Origin: Candidatus Eiseniibacteriota bacterium
GTDB taxonomy: Bacteria; Orphanbacterota; Orphanbacteria; Orphanbacterales; Orphanbacteraceae
Direction: 5' to 3'
Length of the DNA: 64,000 nucleotides
Assembly (NCBI GenBank): GCA_024276995.1
Contig: JAJRWB010000054.1
Location: 48,830-112,829, forward strand
Both the position numbers and the translations under genes were made by a program. Below are positions 27,449 to 36,010 of the stretch, one piece after another. Every line of letters begins with the position of its first letter. Positions within the stretch are counted from its first letter, which is position 1. The notes under the pieces are model-generated. The model was given only the letters and a program-made list of their open reading frames with translations, had not been told where the DNA came from and did no database searches.

Positions 27449-28459
27449 ATGAAGCGCATCGCTGTGATCGGCTGCGGATACTGGGGGCCGAATTTCGTCC
27501 GAATCTTCACCAACCTTCCCGAATCGGAAGTGAAATACTGCTGCGACTTGAGCGAGAAACGCCTGGAGCAGATGAAGCTCCTCTACCCCCACATCCACAT
27601 GACCACGAACCTCGACGAAGTCGCCGCCGACCCGGAAGTGGACGGCGTGGTGGTGGCCACCCCGGTGCGTTCCCACTATCCAGTGGCGAAAAAGATGATC
27701 GAGGCGGGGAAGCACTGTCTCATCGAAAAACCGCTGTGCGCTTCCTCCGCCGAGGGGGAGGATCTCCTCGCCCTGGCACGCAAGCACGGCGTATCGGTCA
27801 TGGTGGGCCATACGTTCCTGTTCACCGCCGCGGTGAACAAGGTGAAGGATCTTCTCGACGCCGGCGAGCTGGGGGAGATCTACTACGTCAACTCCACGAG
27901 GGTGAACCTGGGGATCTTCCAGGAAGACATCAACGTCGTATGGGATCTCGCGCCCCACGATATTTCGATACTGAATTACGTGTTCGGCGCCGACCCGATC
28001 TCGGTGAGCGCCCGCGGCCGGTCGTACATCCGCGACGGCGTAGAGGACATGGCGTTCATCACCCTCGAATACCCCGAAGGGAAGATGGCCCATGTCCACG
28101 TGAGCTGGCTCGACCCGAACAAGATCCGGCGCACCACTTTCGTGGGAAGCCAGAAGATGGTGGTCTACGACGACGTGCAGCAGCTCGAGAAGATACGGAT
28201 CTTCGACAAGGGCGTCGACAAGCAGCCCCATTACGAGACGTTCGGCGAGTTCCATCTCGCCTATCGTTTCGGCGACATCTTCACGCCGAAACTCGACGAC
28301 CGCGAACCGCTCAAGGCGGAGGCGAGCCATTTCATCGAAACGATGGAAGGGGGGAAGTCGACCAAGGCGACGGGCGGCGAGGGCCTCACCGTGGTCCGCA
28401 TTCTCGAGGCGGCGTGCGATTCGCTCCGGAAGAAGGGCGCCCTCGTGCAGCTTGCCTAG
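27449..28459 (+). CDS. Gfo/Idh/MocA-family sugar-nucleotide oxidoreductase
   Basis: NAD(P)-dependent dehydrogenase, 336 residues. The Rossmann motif is IAVIGCGYWGPNFVR, the conserved lysine is in GKHCLIEKPLC, and the second domain has LAPHDISILNYVFG and THVSWLDPNK-like strands (actual AHVHVSWLDPNK). It resembles WlbA-type enzymes that oxidise C3 of UDP-GlcNAc-derived uronates. With the DegT aminotransferase in the operon, a 3-amino sugar is a plausible product, though no partnering hexapeptide acetyltransferase is seen. GGGG lies before the ATG. Confidence 0.9.
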   Translation: MKRIAVIGCGYWGPNFVRIFTNLPESEVKYCCDLSEKRLEQMKLLYPHIHMTTNLDEVAADPEVDGVVVATPVRSHYPVAKKMIEAGKHCLIEKPLCASSAEGEDLLALARKHGVSVMVGHTFLFTAAVNKVKDLLDAGELGEIYYVNSTRVNLGIFQEDINVVWDLAPHDISILNYVFGADPISVSARGRSYIRDGVEDMAFITLEYPEGKMAHVHVSWLDPNKIRRTTFVGSQKMVVYDDVQQLEKIRIFDKGVDKQPHYETFGEFHLAYRFGDIFTPKLDDREPLKAEASHFIETMEGGKSTKATGGEGLTVVRILEAACDSLRKKGALVQLA

Positions 28460-28475
28460 CGGCGCCGGGACTCGG

Positions 28476-29573
28476 ATGAAGGGAAAGAGGATCCAGTTCA
28501 TCGACACCGGGCGCTCCTTCGGAGGCGCGGAAAGGGTCACTCTCGCCCTCGCCTCGGCGTTCCTCGCCGAAGGGGCGGACGTGGAGTGCCTCGTCGACCG
28601 ACACGCCTTCCCATTCGTGGAGGAACTGTCCGGGGCGGGGATCCCGGCACGCGCGGTCGACGAGACCGACCGGCCGGGCCGGATCGGCGCCCTTGGAGCC
28701 GAAGTCCGCCGCTTCGATCCGCATATCGTTCACCTGCAAAGGACGTGGCCTCTTTCCGATCGGTACGCTTCCATCGCCGTCCGCCGCGCCTCGAAGGCGA
28801 GGTTCGTGGCCACCGAACATGTCCGCTTCGAAGGATGCGGCCTCCGGGACCGCCTGGCGAAGGGGATCCTCTGCCGGTTCGATCACCGACTCGTCGCCGT
28901 ATCGCGCGCCGTGGGGGAGAGCCTCGAACGGTTCTGGAAGGTCCCGGCATCGAAGATCGCGGTGATCCCGAACGGTATCGACGTCGGTCGATTCCGCCGC
29001 GGCGGCGGGGAGGGTCGGCGAGGCGGACTTTTTCCCGAACGGTGCACCTTTCGCATCGGCGCGGTCGGACGGCTCGAGTAGCAGAAGGGTTTCTCCGTTC
29101 TTCTTCGCGCCATGGGCGCACTCCTCGCGGAAGAACCGCGCGCGGTGCTCGTCATCGCCGGCACGGGCTCGCTGCGCGAACGGCTCCGCGCCGAGGCTGA
29201 AAACGCGGGGATCGGTCGATCGGTCGTCTTCGCCGGCGCGGTGGAGGACATCGCGTCGTTTCTCGGCGAACTCGACCTGTTCGTCCTCCCCTCGCTCTGG
29301 GAGGGGCTGCCGCTGACCATTCTCGAGGCAATGGCGGCTTCCGTCCCGATCGTGGCGACGGCGGTCGACGGCACCGCCGAGGCGGTACGCCATGAACGAG
29401 AGGCGCTCCTCGTCCCGCCGGGGGACGCACCCGCCCTCGCCGCGGCGTGCCTCGCGGCGAGGAACGACCGGGAAGGACGGATGAAGCGTGCCGCCGCCGC
29501 CGCCGAGCGCGTGGCGCGGTCGTTCTCCCTCGAAACGATGATCGATCGCTACCGGGAGGTGTACGCGCCGTGA
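28476..29573 (+). pseudogene. Family 4 glycosyltransferase interrupted by an in-frame TAG
   Basis: The frame reads as one normal GT4 protein of about 365 residues apart from a single TAG at 29079-29081. The N-terminal part (28476-29078, 201 codons) has IDTGRSFGGAERVTLALA, IVHLQRTWPLS, VAVSRAVGES and IAVIPNGIDVGRF, ending at IGAVGRLE. The frame continues after the stop without shift: QKGFSVLLRAMGALL, AVLVIAGTGSLRERL and LPSLWEGLPLTILEAMA (the GT4 E-x7-E donor site). The stop falls in the GRL-x-QKG loop that opens the donor domain. The C-terminal piece could restart at 29112. The final stop still overlaps the next gene as GTGA, so the lesion is recent or a sequence error. Confidence 0.85.
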
Positions 29574-30733
29574 AGAGGATCATCGGTTTCTCATCGATCC
29601 CGGTCGATCGCGCCGCGAGCGGCGGAGCGGAGCGGATCGCCGAACTTTATCGCCACCTGCCGGCCGACCGCTTCGACACGACCTTGGTGACGCTCACCGG
29701 GATGAGGGATCGCCGCGGAACGGTCGAGCTCCCCGGAAAGGTGCGCAACGAGAAAATCCCGTCGCCGGCGCAGTCCCTCTTTCATCACCTCGGCACGGCG
29801 CGCCTCGTGCCGTTCTTCCAGGTCCACCGTTTCCACGATGCCTTCCCCCTCGGCGCGGAGGCGTTTCTCCGGGAAGGGGCGGACATCGTCCAGTTCGATT
29901 CCCTCTGACTCACCCCGTGGGCGCGCCGCGTTCCGACCGGAACACCCGTGATCTATGCCAGCCATAATTTCGAGACCGAGTGGTACCAGGGTCAGCTGCG
30001 CCGCTACCCCTTTCGCGCCTTCCACGAACGCTCCCTTTTCGAACTCGAGAAAAGAGCGGTCGATCGCGCCGATCACGTGATCGCCGTCACGCCGGAAGAC
30101 AAAGAGAAGATGATCTCCCGCCTCGGCGCGGACGGCGACAAGATCACGGTGATCCCGAACGGCTACGACGACACGACGATCACGCCGGTTCGACGCGAAG
30201 AAAGAATCGCCGTCCGGCGCGCACTCGGCCTTCCCGAGAGAGGGACGATCGCCCTTTTCTGCGGATCGGCGGTGCCGCCCAACATGGACGCGGCCGAGTC
30301 GATCACCGGCGTGATCGCCCGCCGGGCGCCGAAGGGGGTCACCTTTCTCATCGCCGGCGGCGTGGGGGAGGCGATGCCGTCGAAAATGCCGGATAACTGC
30401 GTGGTCACCGGAAGAGTGCGTCGGATGACGCCCTTCCTGCGCGCGGCGGACATCGGTCTCAATCCGGTCCGCCTCGGTTCCGGTTCGAACATCAAGGTTC
30501 TCCAGTACATCGGAAGCGGTCTGCCGGTTCTGTCCACGCCGTTCGGCATGCGCGGCTTCGAAGATCTCGCGCCGTTCGTCACGATCAAACGGATCGATCT
30601 CTTTCACAGGCATCTCACGGAGCGCTCCCTCGCGCCGGAGGCGGTGGAACTCGTGCAGCACCGGTACGCATGGCGACGGGCGGCGCTCCGGCTCGCCACG
30701 CTCTACGATCGACTTCTGGAAAAGGGGCGGTGA
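29570..30733 (+). pseudogene. Glycosyltransferase (GT4-like) interrupted by an in-frame TGA
   Basis: The frame spans 387 codons with one TGA at 29906-29908. Before it (112 codons) are IGFSSIPVDRAASGGAERI and ADIVQFDSL. After it in the same frame are LTPWARRVPTGTPVIYASHN, FETEWYQGQL, ADHVIAVTPEDKEKM, ITVIPNGYDD, IALFCGSAVPPNMDA and the donor-site region GSGSNIKVLQYIGSGLPVLS. The order of motifs is that of a complete glycosyltransferase, so a single substitution (TGG to TGA would restore SLWLTPW) explains the break. The downstream part could restart at 29948 or so. It starts with GTG, overlapping the previous, also broken, gene. Selenocysteine is not expected here. Confidence 0.85.
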
Positions 30734-30741
30734 GAAAGCGG

Positions 30742-30770
30742 TTGCCCCGGTCGGGGAGCCGTGGAATGAT
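30742..30770 (+). promoter_or_regulatory. Possible sigma-70 promoter before the membrane phosphodiesterase-like gene
   Basis: TTGCCC (30742-30747) and AATGAT (30765-30770) with a 17-bp spacer, each 4 of 6 to consensus, lie about 30 bases before the start codon at 30803. Weak but correctly placed in the gap after the polysaccharide operon. Confidence 0.35.
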
Positions 30771-30802
30771 CGCATCAGGATGCGAGCAGGGAGAATGACA
30801 TC

Positions 30803-32815
30803 ATGAGCGGACGGTTCGGCAGATCGGTATTCCTCGCCCTTTACGGCGCGTTTCTCCTTTCCCTCGCGGCGGCGTTCGCCGCACTCGCGCTCAACGACCG
30901 GTTTCTCGACTCGGTGAAGGACGGCTACATCGTTTTTCTCGCCGTTCCTCTCGCGGCGACGATTCCCGGGACGTTGATCGCGCTGATCACCGGCGCGGCG
31001 GCGGGCGGCGACGGCGTCCGGCAAGGCAAGATCTTCCTTGCGCTCGTGTGCGCCGCCGCGGTGCTCCCTCCGGGGATCTACCTGATCCACCACTCCTTGG
31101 CGGCGATCCTCTCCGGGTCGACCGGCCTTGCCGGGGTGATCCTCGCCGGAAGCGCCCTTTTCCTTCTCGCCGGCGCCGTCCGGGTCGGTACGCTCGTCGC
31201 CGCCGTCGCCGCACCGGGGGGGAAGCCTCGGTGGTGGTTCGCCGCCGTGCTGTTCGTCATTCTCGTCCTCCTCCCCCCGGTCGGCAGCCGCCTTTCCGCC
31301 CGGCCGGTCGCCCTCGACGGCAAGGGGCTCACCCTCTTCTTTTGCATGGACGGGGCGAAGTGGGACATTATCGATCCGATGGTCGAGCGGGGGGAACTCC
31401 CCGCGTTCCGGAAACTCGAAGACGAGGGGGTCCGCTATGACCTCGAGTCGACGGGCCCGCTCATGTCGCCTATTCTCTGGACCACCATCGCTACCGGCGT
31501 CCCAAGCACCGAACACAAGGTGAACACGTTCTACGCGACTTCATCGACGTGCGCTTCACCGAGAATCTGGGACATGGTGGAGGAGAACGGCGGAACCGTC
31601 GGCATCCTGGGGTGGCCGGTCACGTGGCCGCCGCGCCGGGTCAACGGCTTTCTCATCCCCTCCCTCTTCGCGCGGGGCCCGGAGACGTGGCCGGAGGAAC
31701 TCAGCTTCATCCGGGAGATCGCCATGCGCGAGAAGGGGAAGAGGAGCCGTGATTTCGGAAGCTACCTCGTTTACGGCATCCGCTCGATCGAGTACGGCGT
31801 CCGTCTCTCGACGCTCCGCGCCGCGGCGGACGTCCTGCGGGGGGGAGACGACTTCTACATGACGATGAGCGCCAAGCGTTTCCTGAAGCTGAAAATGCAC
31901 TCCGACATCTTCATCGAACTGCTCGAACGCTACAGGCCCGATTTCGCGGCGTTCTACAACAACAGCGCCGATGTGACGAGCCATTACTTCTGGAAATTCT
32001 TTGAACCAGGAAGTTTCTCCGACGTGACGCCCGAGGACGCGGCGAAGTACGGCGGCACGATCCCGGAGGCGTATCGCCGCTACGACGCGGCGATGGGACG
32101 GATCGAGGGATGTCTCCCATCGAACACGAACATCGTGGTCGTTTCCGACCACGGGCTGCAGGCGACCGAGACGCAGGGGGGAGGGACGATCCGTCTCATC
32201 CTGACGGAGAAGTTTCTCGACGCCCTCGGCCTCGCCGGGACGGTGCAGGGAATCAACCTCGCCTCCCGTGTCTACCTCAGACCGATCGGCAACACAGGGA
32301 CGATTCCCGGGGAACTCGGCGAGCTGGTTCGGGACGTGACGATCGCCGGCACCGGCGAGCCGGTGTTCGACACGAGAACGGACGACTTCGGAAACCTGAT
32401 CGTCGAGGTGAACCGGAAGGTGGACCTCGACGGGAAGAGCCTCCGGATCCCGGGGCGTTCCGGCGCCGTTCCCGCAGCCGACATCATCGAGGAGACCCAC
32501 GCGAAGATCTCGGGCGAGCACTCGCCGAAGGCGATCCTGCTGATCCGCGGCGAGAGGATCCGCCGGGGAGTGAAGGGGGGAACAGCGCGAATCATGGACG
32601 TGGCGCCCACGGCGCTCTACATGATGGGCTACCCGGTCCATAGCGCCATGAAAGGGAAGATCCTCGAGAACGCTTTCATCGAAGGATGGGTGCGGAATCA
32701 TCCGGCGAAGAGCCGCACATACGACCTCGCGGACGCCCCGCCGGAAGAGGCCGCGTCCGCCGGCGATGAGAACCTGAAGGAGGTTCTCAAGTCGCTCGGC
32801 TATCTGAACGACTGA
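30803..32815 (+). CDS. Membrane-anchored alkaline-phosphatase-superfamily (type I phosphodiesterase) protein
   Basis: 670 residues. Five or so N-terminal TM segments (residues about 8-165) precede a large catalytic domain probably in the periplasm. Catalytic features are LTLFFCMDGAKWDII (metal Asp), MSPILWTTIATGVPSTEHKV (nucleophile Thr in the WTTIATG loop), FAAFYNNSADVTSHYFW (Asp and His ligands) and NIVVVSDHGLQ. These match nucleotide pyrophosphatase/phosphodiesterase-type enzymes. The C-terminus has APTALYMMGYPV, common in this group. It lies after the polysaccharide operon with its own possible promoter. Phospholipid, lipid-linked sugar or nucleotide-sugar hydrolysis or transfer are possible roles. 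Confidence 0.87.
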   Translation: MSGRFGRSVFLALYGAFLLSLAAAFAALALNDRFLDSVKDGYIVFLAVPLAATIPGTLIALITGAAAGGDGVRQGKIFLALVCAAAVLPPGIYLIHHSLAAILSGSTGLAGVILAGSALFLLAGAVRVGTLVAAVAAPGGKPRWWFAAVLFVILVLLPPVGSRLSARPVALDGKGLTLFFCMDGAKWDIIDPMVERGELPAFRKLEDEGVRYDLESTGPLMSPILWTTIATGVPSTEHKVNTFYATSSTCASPRIWDMVEENGGTVGILGWPVTWPPRRVNGFLIPSLFARGPETWPEELSFIREIAMREKGKRSRDFGSYLVYGIRSIEYGVRLSTLRAAADVLRGGDDFYMTMSAKRFLKLKMHSDIFIELLERYRPDFAAFYNNSADVTSHYFWKFFEPGSFSDVTPEDAAKYGGTIPEAYRRYDAAMGRIEGCLPSNTNIVVVSDHGLQATETQGGGTIRLILTEKFLDALGLAGTVQGINLASRVYLRPIGNTGTIPGELGELVRDVTIAGTGEPVFDTRTDDFGNLIVEVNRKVDLDGKSLRIPGRSGAVPAADIIEETHAKISGEHSPKAILLIRGERIRRGVKGGTARIMDVAPTALYMMGYPVHSAMKGKILENAFIEGWVRNHPAKSRTYDLADAPPEEAASAGDENLKEVLKSLGYLND

Positions 32816-32844
32816 CCCGGGCCCGACAGGCGGCGGGGAAACGG

Positions 32845-32874
32845 TTGATCCCCCGGGGGCGGCTCGGCTAGAAT
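32845..32874 (+). promoter_or_regulatory. Predicted sigma-70 promoter for the SPOR lipoprotein gene
   Basis: TTGATC (32845-32850), 18-bp spacer, TAGAAT (32869-32874). Start site near 32881, about 18 bases before the ATG, with GGGGGTG as ribosome-binding site in between. Confidence 0.55.
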
Positions 32875-32898
32875 GGATCGGTACCAGGGGGTGATGAA

Positions 32899-33552
32899 AT
32901 GCGCAATGCCGTCGTGATGTGGCTCGCAGCGACGCTTCTTCTCGGTGCGGGGTGCGGAAGCTTGACCCGCCGGAGCGGCGCCGTTCCGAGCCCCGATCTG
33001 GAAACACTCGATACCATGGTCGGTGAGAGGAGGATGCCGGTGGCGCCGGCGGCCGCCCCGGATTCGAACGTCACCGGGACGGCGGCGGTGGAGGAGGCAC
33101 CGGTCACCGTGGCCGCCGTGCCGGAAGAAGCGCCGGAAGAGACCGCGACCGGCGCCGAGAGACTGGCGGCGGAGGAGCCTGCCGCACCGGCGGAGGCGGC
33201 CGAAGGGGGGACCGAGGCGCTCGACGCGGAGGAGACCCTTCCCGAGCCGGAACCGCCGGCCGAAACGGCGGCGGCCTACAGGAGCGTCTATCTTTCCGGT
33301 TACAGGGTCCAATTGATGGCCACCACCGAGCCCGACCGGGCGCGCGACTTCGCCGAGTCGGTCCGACCCCTCTTCGGTGATAATGTGAACGTCTACGTCG
33401 AGTATCTCGCGCCCTACTACAAGGTCCGCGTCGGCGACTGCACGACCCGCTCGGAAGCGGTGCTCCTGCTGAACCGTGCACGCAAGAACGGCTTCTCCGA
33501 ATCGTGGATCACGGCGACACAGATCATCGACTGGACAAAAGGGAATCGTTGA
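32899..33552 (+). CDS. SPOR-domain lipoprotein
   Basis: Envelope lipoprotein of 217 residues. The signal ends in LLLGAGC (lipidated Cys19). Residues about 40-130 are a low-complexity Ala/Glu/Pro linker. The C-terminal SPOR domain starts at SGYRVQLMATTEPDRARDFA and includes VYVEYLAPYYKVRVGD, the family pattern for binding denuded peptidoglycan glycan strands at division sites. It shares a TTGA overlap with the downstream glycosyltransferase gene. Confidence 0.88.
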   Translation: MRNAVVMWLAATLLLGAGCGSLTRRSGAVPSPDLETLDTMVGERRMPVAPAAAPDSNVTGTAAVEEAPVTVAAVPEEAPEETATGAERLAAEEPAAPAEAAEGGTEALDAEETLPEPEPPAETAAAYRSVYLSGYRVQLMATTEPDRARDFAESVRPLFGDNVNVYVEYLAPYYKVRVGDCTTRSEAVLLLNRARKNGFSESWITATQIIDWTKGNR

Positions 33553-34379
33553 CTTCCGGTCTTTCCAGGGAACTCGGCGCCGGGGAGGGCACGGATCTTC
33601 CCGGCGACGCCCCCTGCGTGACATTCGTTATCCCCGCGTATAATGAGGAAGCGGTGATCCGCTCCACCCTCGAGACGGCGCACCGCTGGTTCATCGCCTC
33701 GGGTCGCACCTTCGAGATCGTCCCGATCGATGACGGGAGCGACGACAACACCTTTCGGATCGCCGAGGAGTTCGCCCGCGCCCACCCCACCTGCCGCCCC
33801 CTGAGGAACGGGATCAACCGGGGGAAGGGGTTCACCGTACGCCGGGGAATCGAGGAGGCCCGCGGTGAGTTCGTCCTATTCAGCGACGCCGATCTCTCGA
33901 CGCCGATCGAGGAGGCGGAAAAGCTCCTGGGTCGCCTGGAAGAGGGATTCGACATCGTCATCGGATCGAGGGATCTTCCCGATTCGGATGTCCGCGTCCG
34001 CCAGCCGTGGTACCGCGAGACGATGGGAAAGATCTTCAACCGGATCGTCCGGCTCCTCGTGGTGGGGGGCTTCCATGACACGCAGTGCGGTTTCAAGGCG
34101 TTCCGGAAGGCGAAAATGAGCGGCGTCACCCGTGTGCTGCGGATCGACACGTTCAGCTTCGACGTGGAGATCATCTTCGTGGCGCGGCGGTTCGGCCTTC
34201 GGATCGTCGAGGAGCCGGTCATCTGGCTGAATAACCCCGATACCCGCGTGAACGCCCTTACCGACGCGGTCAGAATGTTTATTGACCTTTTCCTAATCCG
34301 ATATTATTCTTTCAAAGGCTGTTATGGAAAACCGGCCCGGGGCTCGGCGCCCGTTCGTAACGGGAAGGTTACCCGGTGA
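33549..34379 (+). CDS. Family 2 glycosyltransferase, dolichyl-phosphate glucosyltransferase (ALG5)-like
   Basis: 276 residues from TTG 33549, which overlaps the preceding stop as TTGA; an in-frame ATG at 33504 lies inside the SPOR gene. Motifs: CVTFVIPAYNEEAVIRSTLE, FEIVPIDDGSDDNTF, GINRGKGFTVRRGI, VLFSDADLSTP (DxD), IGSRDLPDSDV, HDTQCGFKAFRK, and SFDVEIIFVARR. These are the signature of polyprenyl-phosphate glucose/mannose synthases. No C-terminal TM pair is visible. The role is probably making a lipid-linked sugar for envelope glycosylation. Confidence 0.9.
   Translation: MTSGLSRELGAGEGTDLPGDAPCVTFVIPAYNEEAVIRSTLETAHRWFIASGRTFEIVPIDDGSDDNTFRIAEEFARAHPTCRPLRNGINRGKGFTVRRGIEEARGEFVLFSDADLSTPIEEAEKLLGRLEEGFDIVIGSRDLPDSDVRVRQPWYRETMGKIFNRIVRLLVVGGFHDTQCGFKAFRKAKMSGVTRVLRIDTFSFDVEIIFVARRFGLRIVEEPVIWLNNPDTRVNALTDAVRMFIDLFLIRYYSFKGCYGKPARGSAPVRNGKVTR
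34282..34310 (+). promoter_or_regulatory. Possible promoter of the Gly-Cys-Leu tRNA cluster
   Basis: TTGACC (34282-34287), 17-bp spacer, TATTCT (34305-34310), located inside the 3' end of the GT2 gene and about 80 bases before tRNA-Gly. The local AT content is raised compared with the surrounding coding sequence. Confidence 0.45.
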
Positions 34380-34396
34380 GTCGAAACCGAATATGA

Positions 34397-34471
34397 GCGG
34401 GAATAGCTCAGTGGTAGAGCGCCACCTTGCCAAGGTGGATGTCGCGAGTTCAAATCTCGTTTCCCGCTCCA
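34397..34471 (+). tRNA. tRNA-Gly (anticodon GCC)
   Basis: Full cloverleaf: acceptor GCGGGAA pairs with TTCCCGC, D-arm AGCTCAGTGGTAGAGC, anticodon arm CCACC-TTGCCAA-GGTGG with GCC, T-arm with GAGTTCAAATCTC. The 3' CCA is encoded (34469-34471). Confidence 0.97.
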
Positions 34472-34505
34472 TTCTCATTTTTTGGGGCTCTTTTGGATCG
34501 CAGCA

Positions 34506-34577
34506 GGCGGCATAGCCAAGTGGCTAAGGCAGAGGACTGCAAATCCTTTATCCCCGGTTCGAATCCGGGTGCCGCCT
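34506..34577 (+). tRNA. tRNA-Cys (anticodon GCA)
   Basis: Acceptor GGCGGCA pairs with TGCCGCC. The anticodon loop reads CTGCAAA between AGGA and TCCT. The T-arm is CCGGTTCGAATCCGG. CCA is not encoded; the discriminator T is followed by CTT. Confidence 0.96.
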
Positions 34578-34633
34578 CTTCTTCCTCCTTCTGCGATCGC
34601 CCGATTTCCTTCCTTGTCGATCCGGACGATGCC

Positions 34634-34717
34634 GCCGGGGTGGCGGAACAGGTAGACGCCGCGGACTTAAAATCCGCTGAAGCTCGCTTCGTGCCGGTTC
34701 GAGTCCGGCCCCCGGCA
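34634..34717 (+). tRNA. tRNA-Leu (anticodon TAA)
   Basis: A class II tRNA of 84 bases with a variable arm (GAAGCTCGCTTCGT region). Acceptor GCCGGGG pairs with CCCCGGC, the anticodon loop is CTTAAAA between GCGGA and TCCGC, and the T-arm is CCGGTTCGAGTCCGG. CCA is not encoded in register (A followed by CCCCA). Confidence 0.95.
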
Positions 34718-34746
34718 CCCCATTCCGCAAGACGAGAGCCACTCCG

Positions 34747-35979
34747 TTGAACCGCGCATCTTCACCGATCCGCTTTATCGAGGAGCGCACCGACGCCTCG
34801 TGGCGCGGCTTCCTCGCCGGCCGGCCGATGAGGAGCGCCCTGTTCGGCGCCTTCACCTTCGAGGAGCGGTGGAACGCCTTCGCCGCGTCCCTCGCCCCGA
34901 ACACCGTACCGGACGGTTTTCTTCTGGTCGTATCGAGCCGTGCGATCCCGTCGGCGAGATTCGCCGGCCACATTCGAAACGCCGGATCGACGGAACGTGC
35001 ATGGATCGACCCGAACGGCTCGTTCGCCGCCGCCCTCATCGAGGAGGGGAAGATCGACGGGAAAGCCCCCTGCCCTCCCGGCGCCGAAATCGTCGCCGCC
35101 CTCGGAGGAAACGAGTGCGACGCCGTCGCCGTTCCCACCGCCCCGTGGGATCTCGTCTCGGGCAACGGCGGGAGAATCACCGCCGATCTCACCGGTCCCG
35201 GCGCGGCCGAGGGGAAGAGGAACCTCTCCGCCGGCGACGCGCCGGAAGGGGCGATCTTCTTCGAGGGAGACTTCCCCGTCACCACGAGAGAGGACGTCCG
35301 CCTGGAGCCGTTCGTCTTTTTCGACGCCCGCGAGGGACCGATCGATCTCGGTGCGCGCGTGACGGTGGAGTCGAACACGATTCTGCGCGGGCCGCTCGTG
35401 ATCCGTAACGACGCGGTGATCCGCGGCGGCGCGAAGGTGGGGGAGGGGACCACTATCGGCGAGGGGAGCCGCGTGGGGGGCGAGGTCGAATGCACCGTTT
35501 TCGGTGCCTTCTCCAACAAACAGCACGACGGTTTTCTCGGCCACGCCGTGGTGGGAGAGTGGGTGAATCTCGGCACGGCGACCAACAATTCGGATCTAAA
35601 AAATAATTACGGAACGGTGCGCGTCGATTTCGGGGAGGGGCCGGTCGATACGGGAGAGACGAAGGTCGGCTGCTTCCTCGCCGACCATGTGAAAAGCGCC
35701 ATCGGCACGCGTATCGGCACGGGGACGGTGGCGGGAACGTGTGCCAACCTGTTCGGCCGTCACGGCATCGTCACCGGTTTCGTCCCCCCCTTCACGTGGG
35801 GCGAGGAGGGGCGGCTCTATGAATTCGATAAAGCGGTCGAAACGATGGAGGAGATGCGCCGCCGGCGCGCGGCGCTCCTCGAGCGTAGCGGCAGACCGTG
35901 CTCCCTCCCCCGGGAGGCCCGTGATGCGCTCCGGACGCTCTGGGAGCACGAAAAGACAAAAAGGGGAGGTACGCATTGA
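34747..35979 (+). CDS. GlmU-like putative sugar nucleotidyltransferase (NTP_transf_4 plus left-handed beta-helix)
   Basis: 410 residues. The N-terminal third (IRFIEERTDASWRGFLAG then MRSALFGAFTFEERWNAF) resembles the divergent sugar nucleotidyltransferase domain PF13562 and lacks the classic LAAGxGTRM loop. From about residue 190 hexapeptide repeats form a left-handed beta-helix (DLGARVTVESNTILRGPLV, GGAKVGEGTTIGEGSRVGG, GTRIGTGTVAGTCANLFG). The conserved NSDLKNNYGTVRV is characteristic of this GlmU-like group. Known GlmU relatives make UDP-GlcNAc, but the substrate here is uncertain. The start is TTG, 30 bases after tRNA-Leu. Confidence 0.83.
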   Translation: MNRASSPIRFIEERTDASWRGFLAGRPMRSALFGAFTFEERWNAFAASLAPNTVPDGFLLVVSSRAIPSARFAGHIRNAGSTERAWIDPNGSFAAALIEEGKIDGKAPCPPGAEIVAALGGNECDAVAVPTAPWDLVSGNGGRITADLTGPGAAEGKRNLSAGDAPEGAIFFEGDFPVTTREDVRLEPFVFFDAREGPIDLGARVTVESNTILRGPLVIRNDAVIRGGAKVGEGTTIGEGSRVGGEVECTVFGAFSNKQHDGFLGHAVVGEWVNLGTATNNSDLKNNYGTVRVDFGEGPVDTGETKVGCFLADHVKSAIGTRIGTGTVAGTCANLFGRHGIVTGFVPPFTWGEEGRLYEFDKAVETMEEMRRRRAALLERSGRPCSLPREARDALRTLWEHEKTKRGGTH

Positions 35980-36004
35980 CCGGGGGGCGAAAATCGGCTA
36001 AAAT
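35976..36004 (+). promoter_or_regulatory. Predicted sigma-70 promoter for the PorV-like gene
   Basis: TTGACC (35976-35981), 17-bp spacer, TAAAAT (35999-36004). The -35 element overlaps the stop codon of the GlmU-like gene. It gives a leader of about 90 bases before ATG 36101. Confidence 0.65.
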
Positions 36005-36010
36005 AGCTGT

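Noticed and set aside
29079-29081. Pyrrolysine at the in-frame TAG
   Set aside because: Pyrrolysine is confined to a few methylamine enzymes and the site is a variable loop; no pyl genes are in the window.
29906-29908. Selenocysteine at the in-frame TGA
   Set aside because: Glycosyltransferases have no catalytic Cys/Sec at this place, the flanking SL-LTPW context favours Trp, and no clear SECIS hairpin is visible directly after the codon.
28476-30733. Frameshifts as the cause of the split glycosyltransferases
   Set aside because: Both halves of each gene are in the same frame, so substitutions and not indels explain the breaks.
34397-34717. tRNA cluster as an integration site of a mobile element
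   Set aside because: No integrase, transposase, or repeat of a tRNA 3' end was found nearby; genes on both sides are chromosomal.
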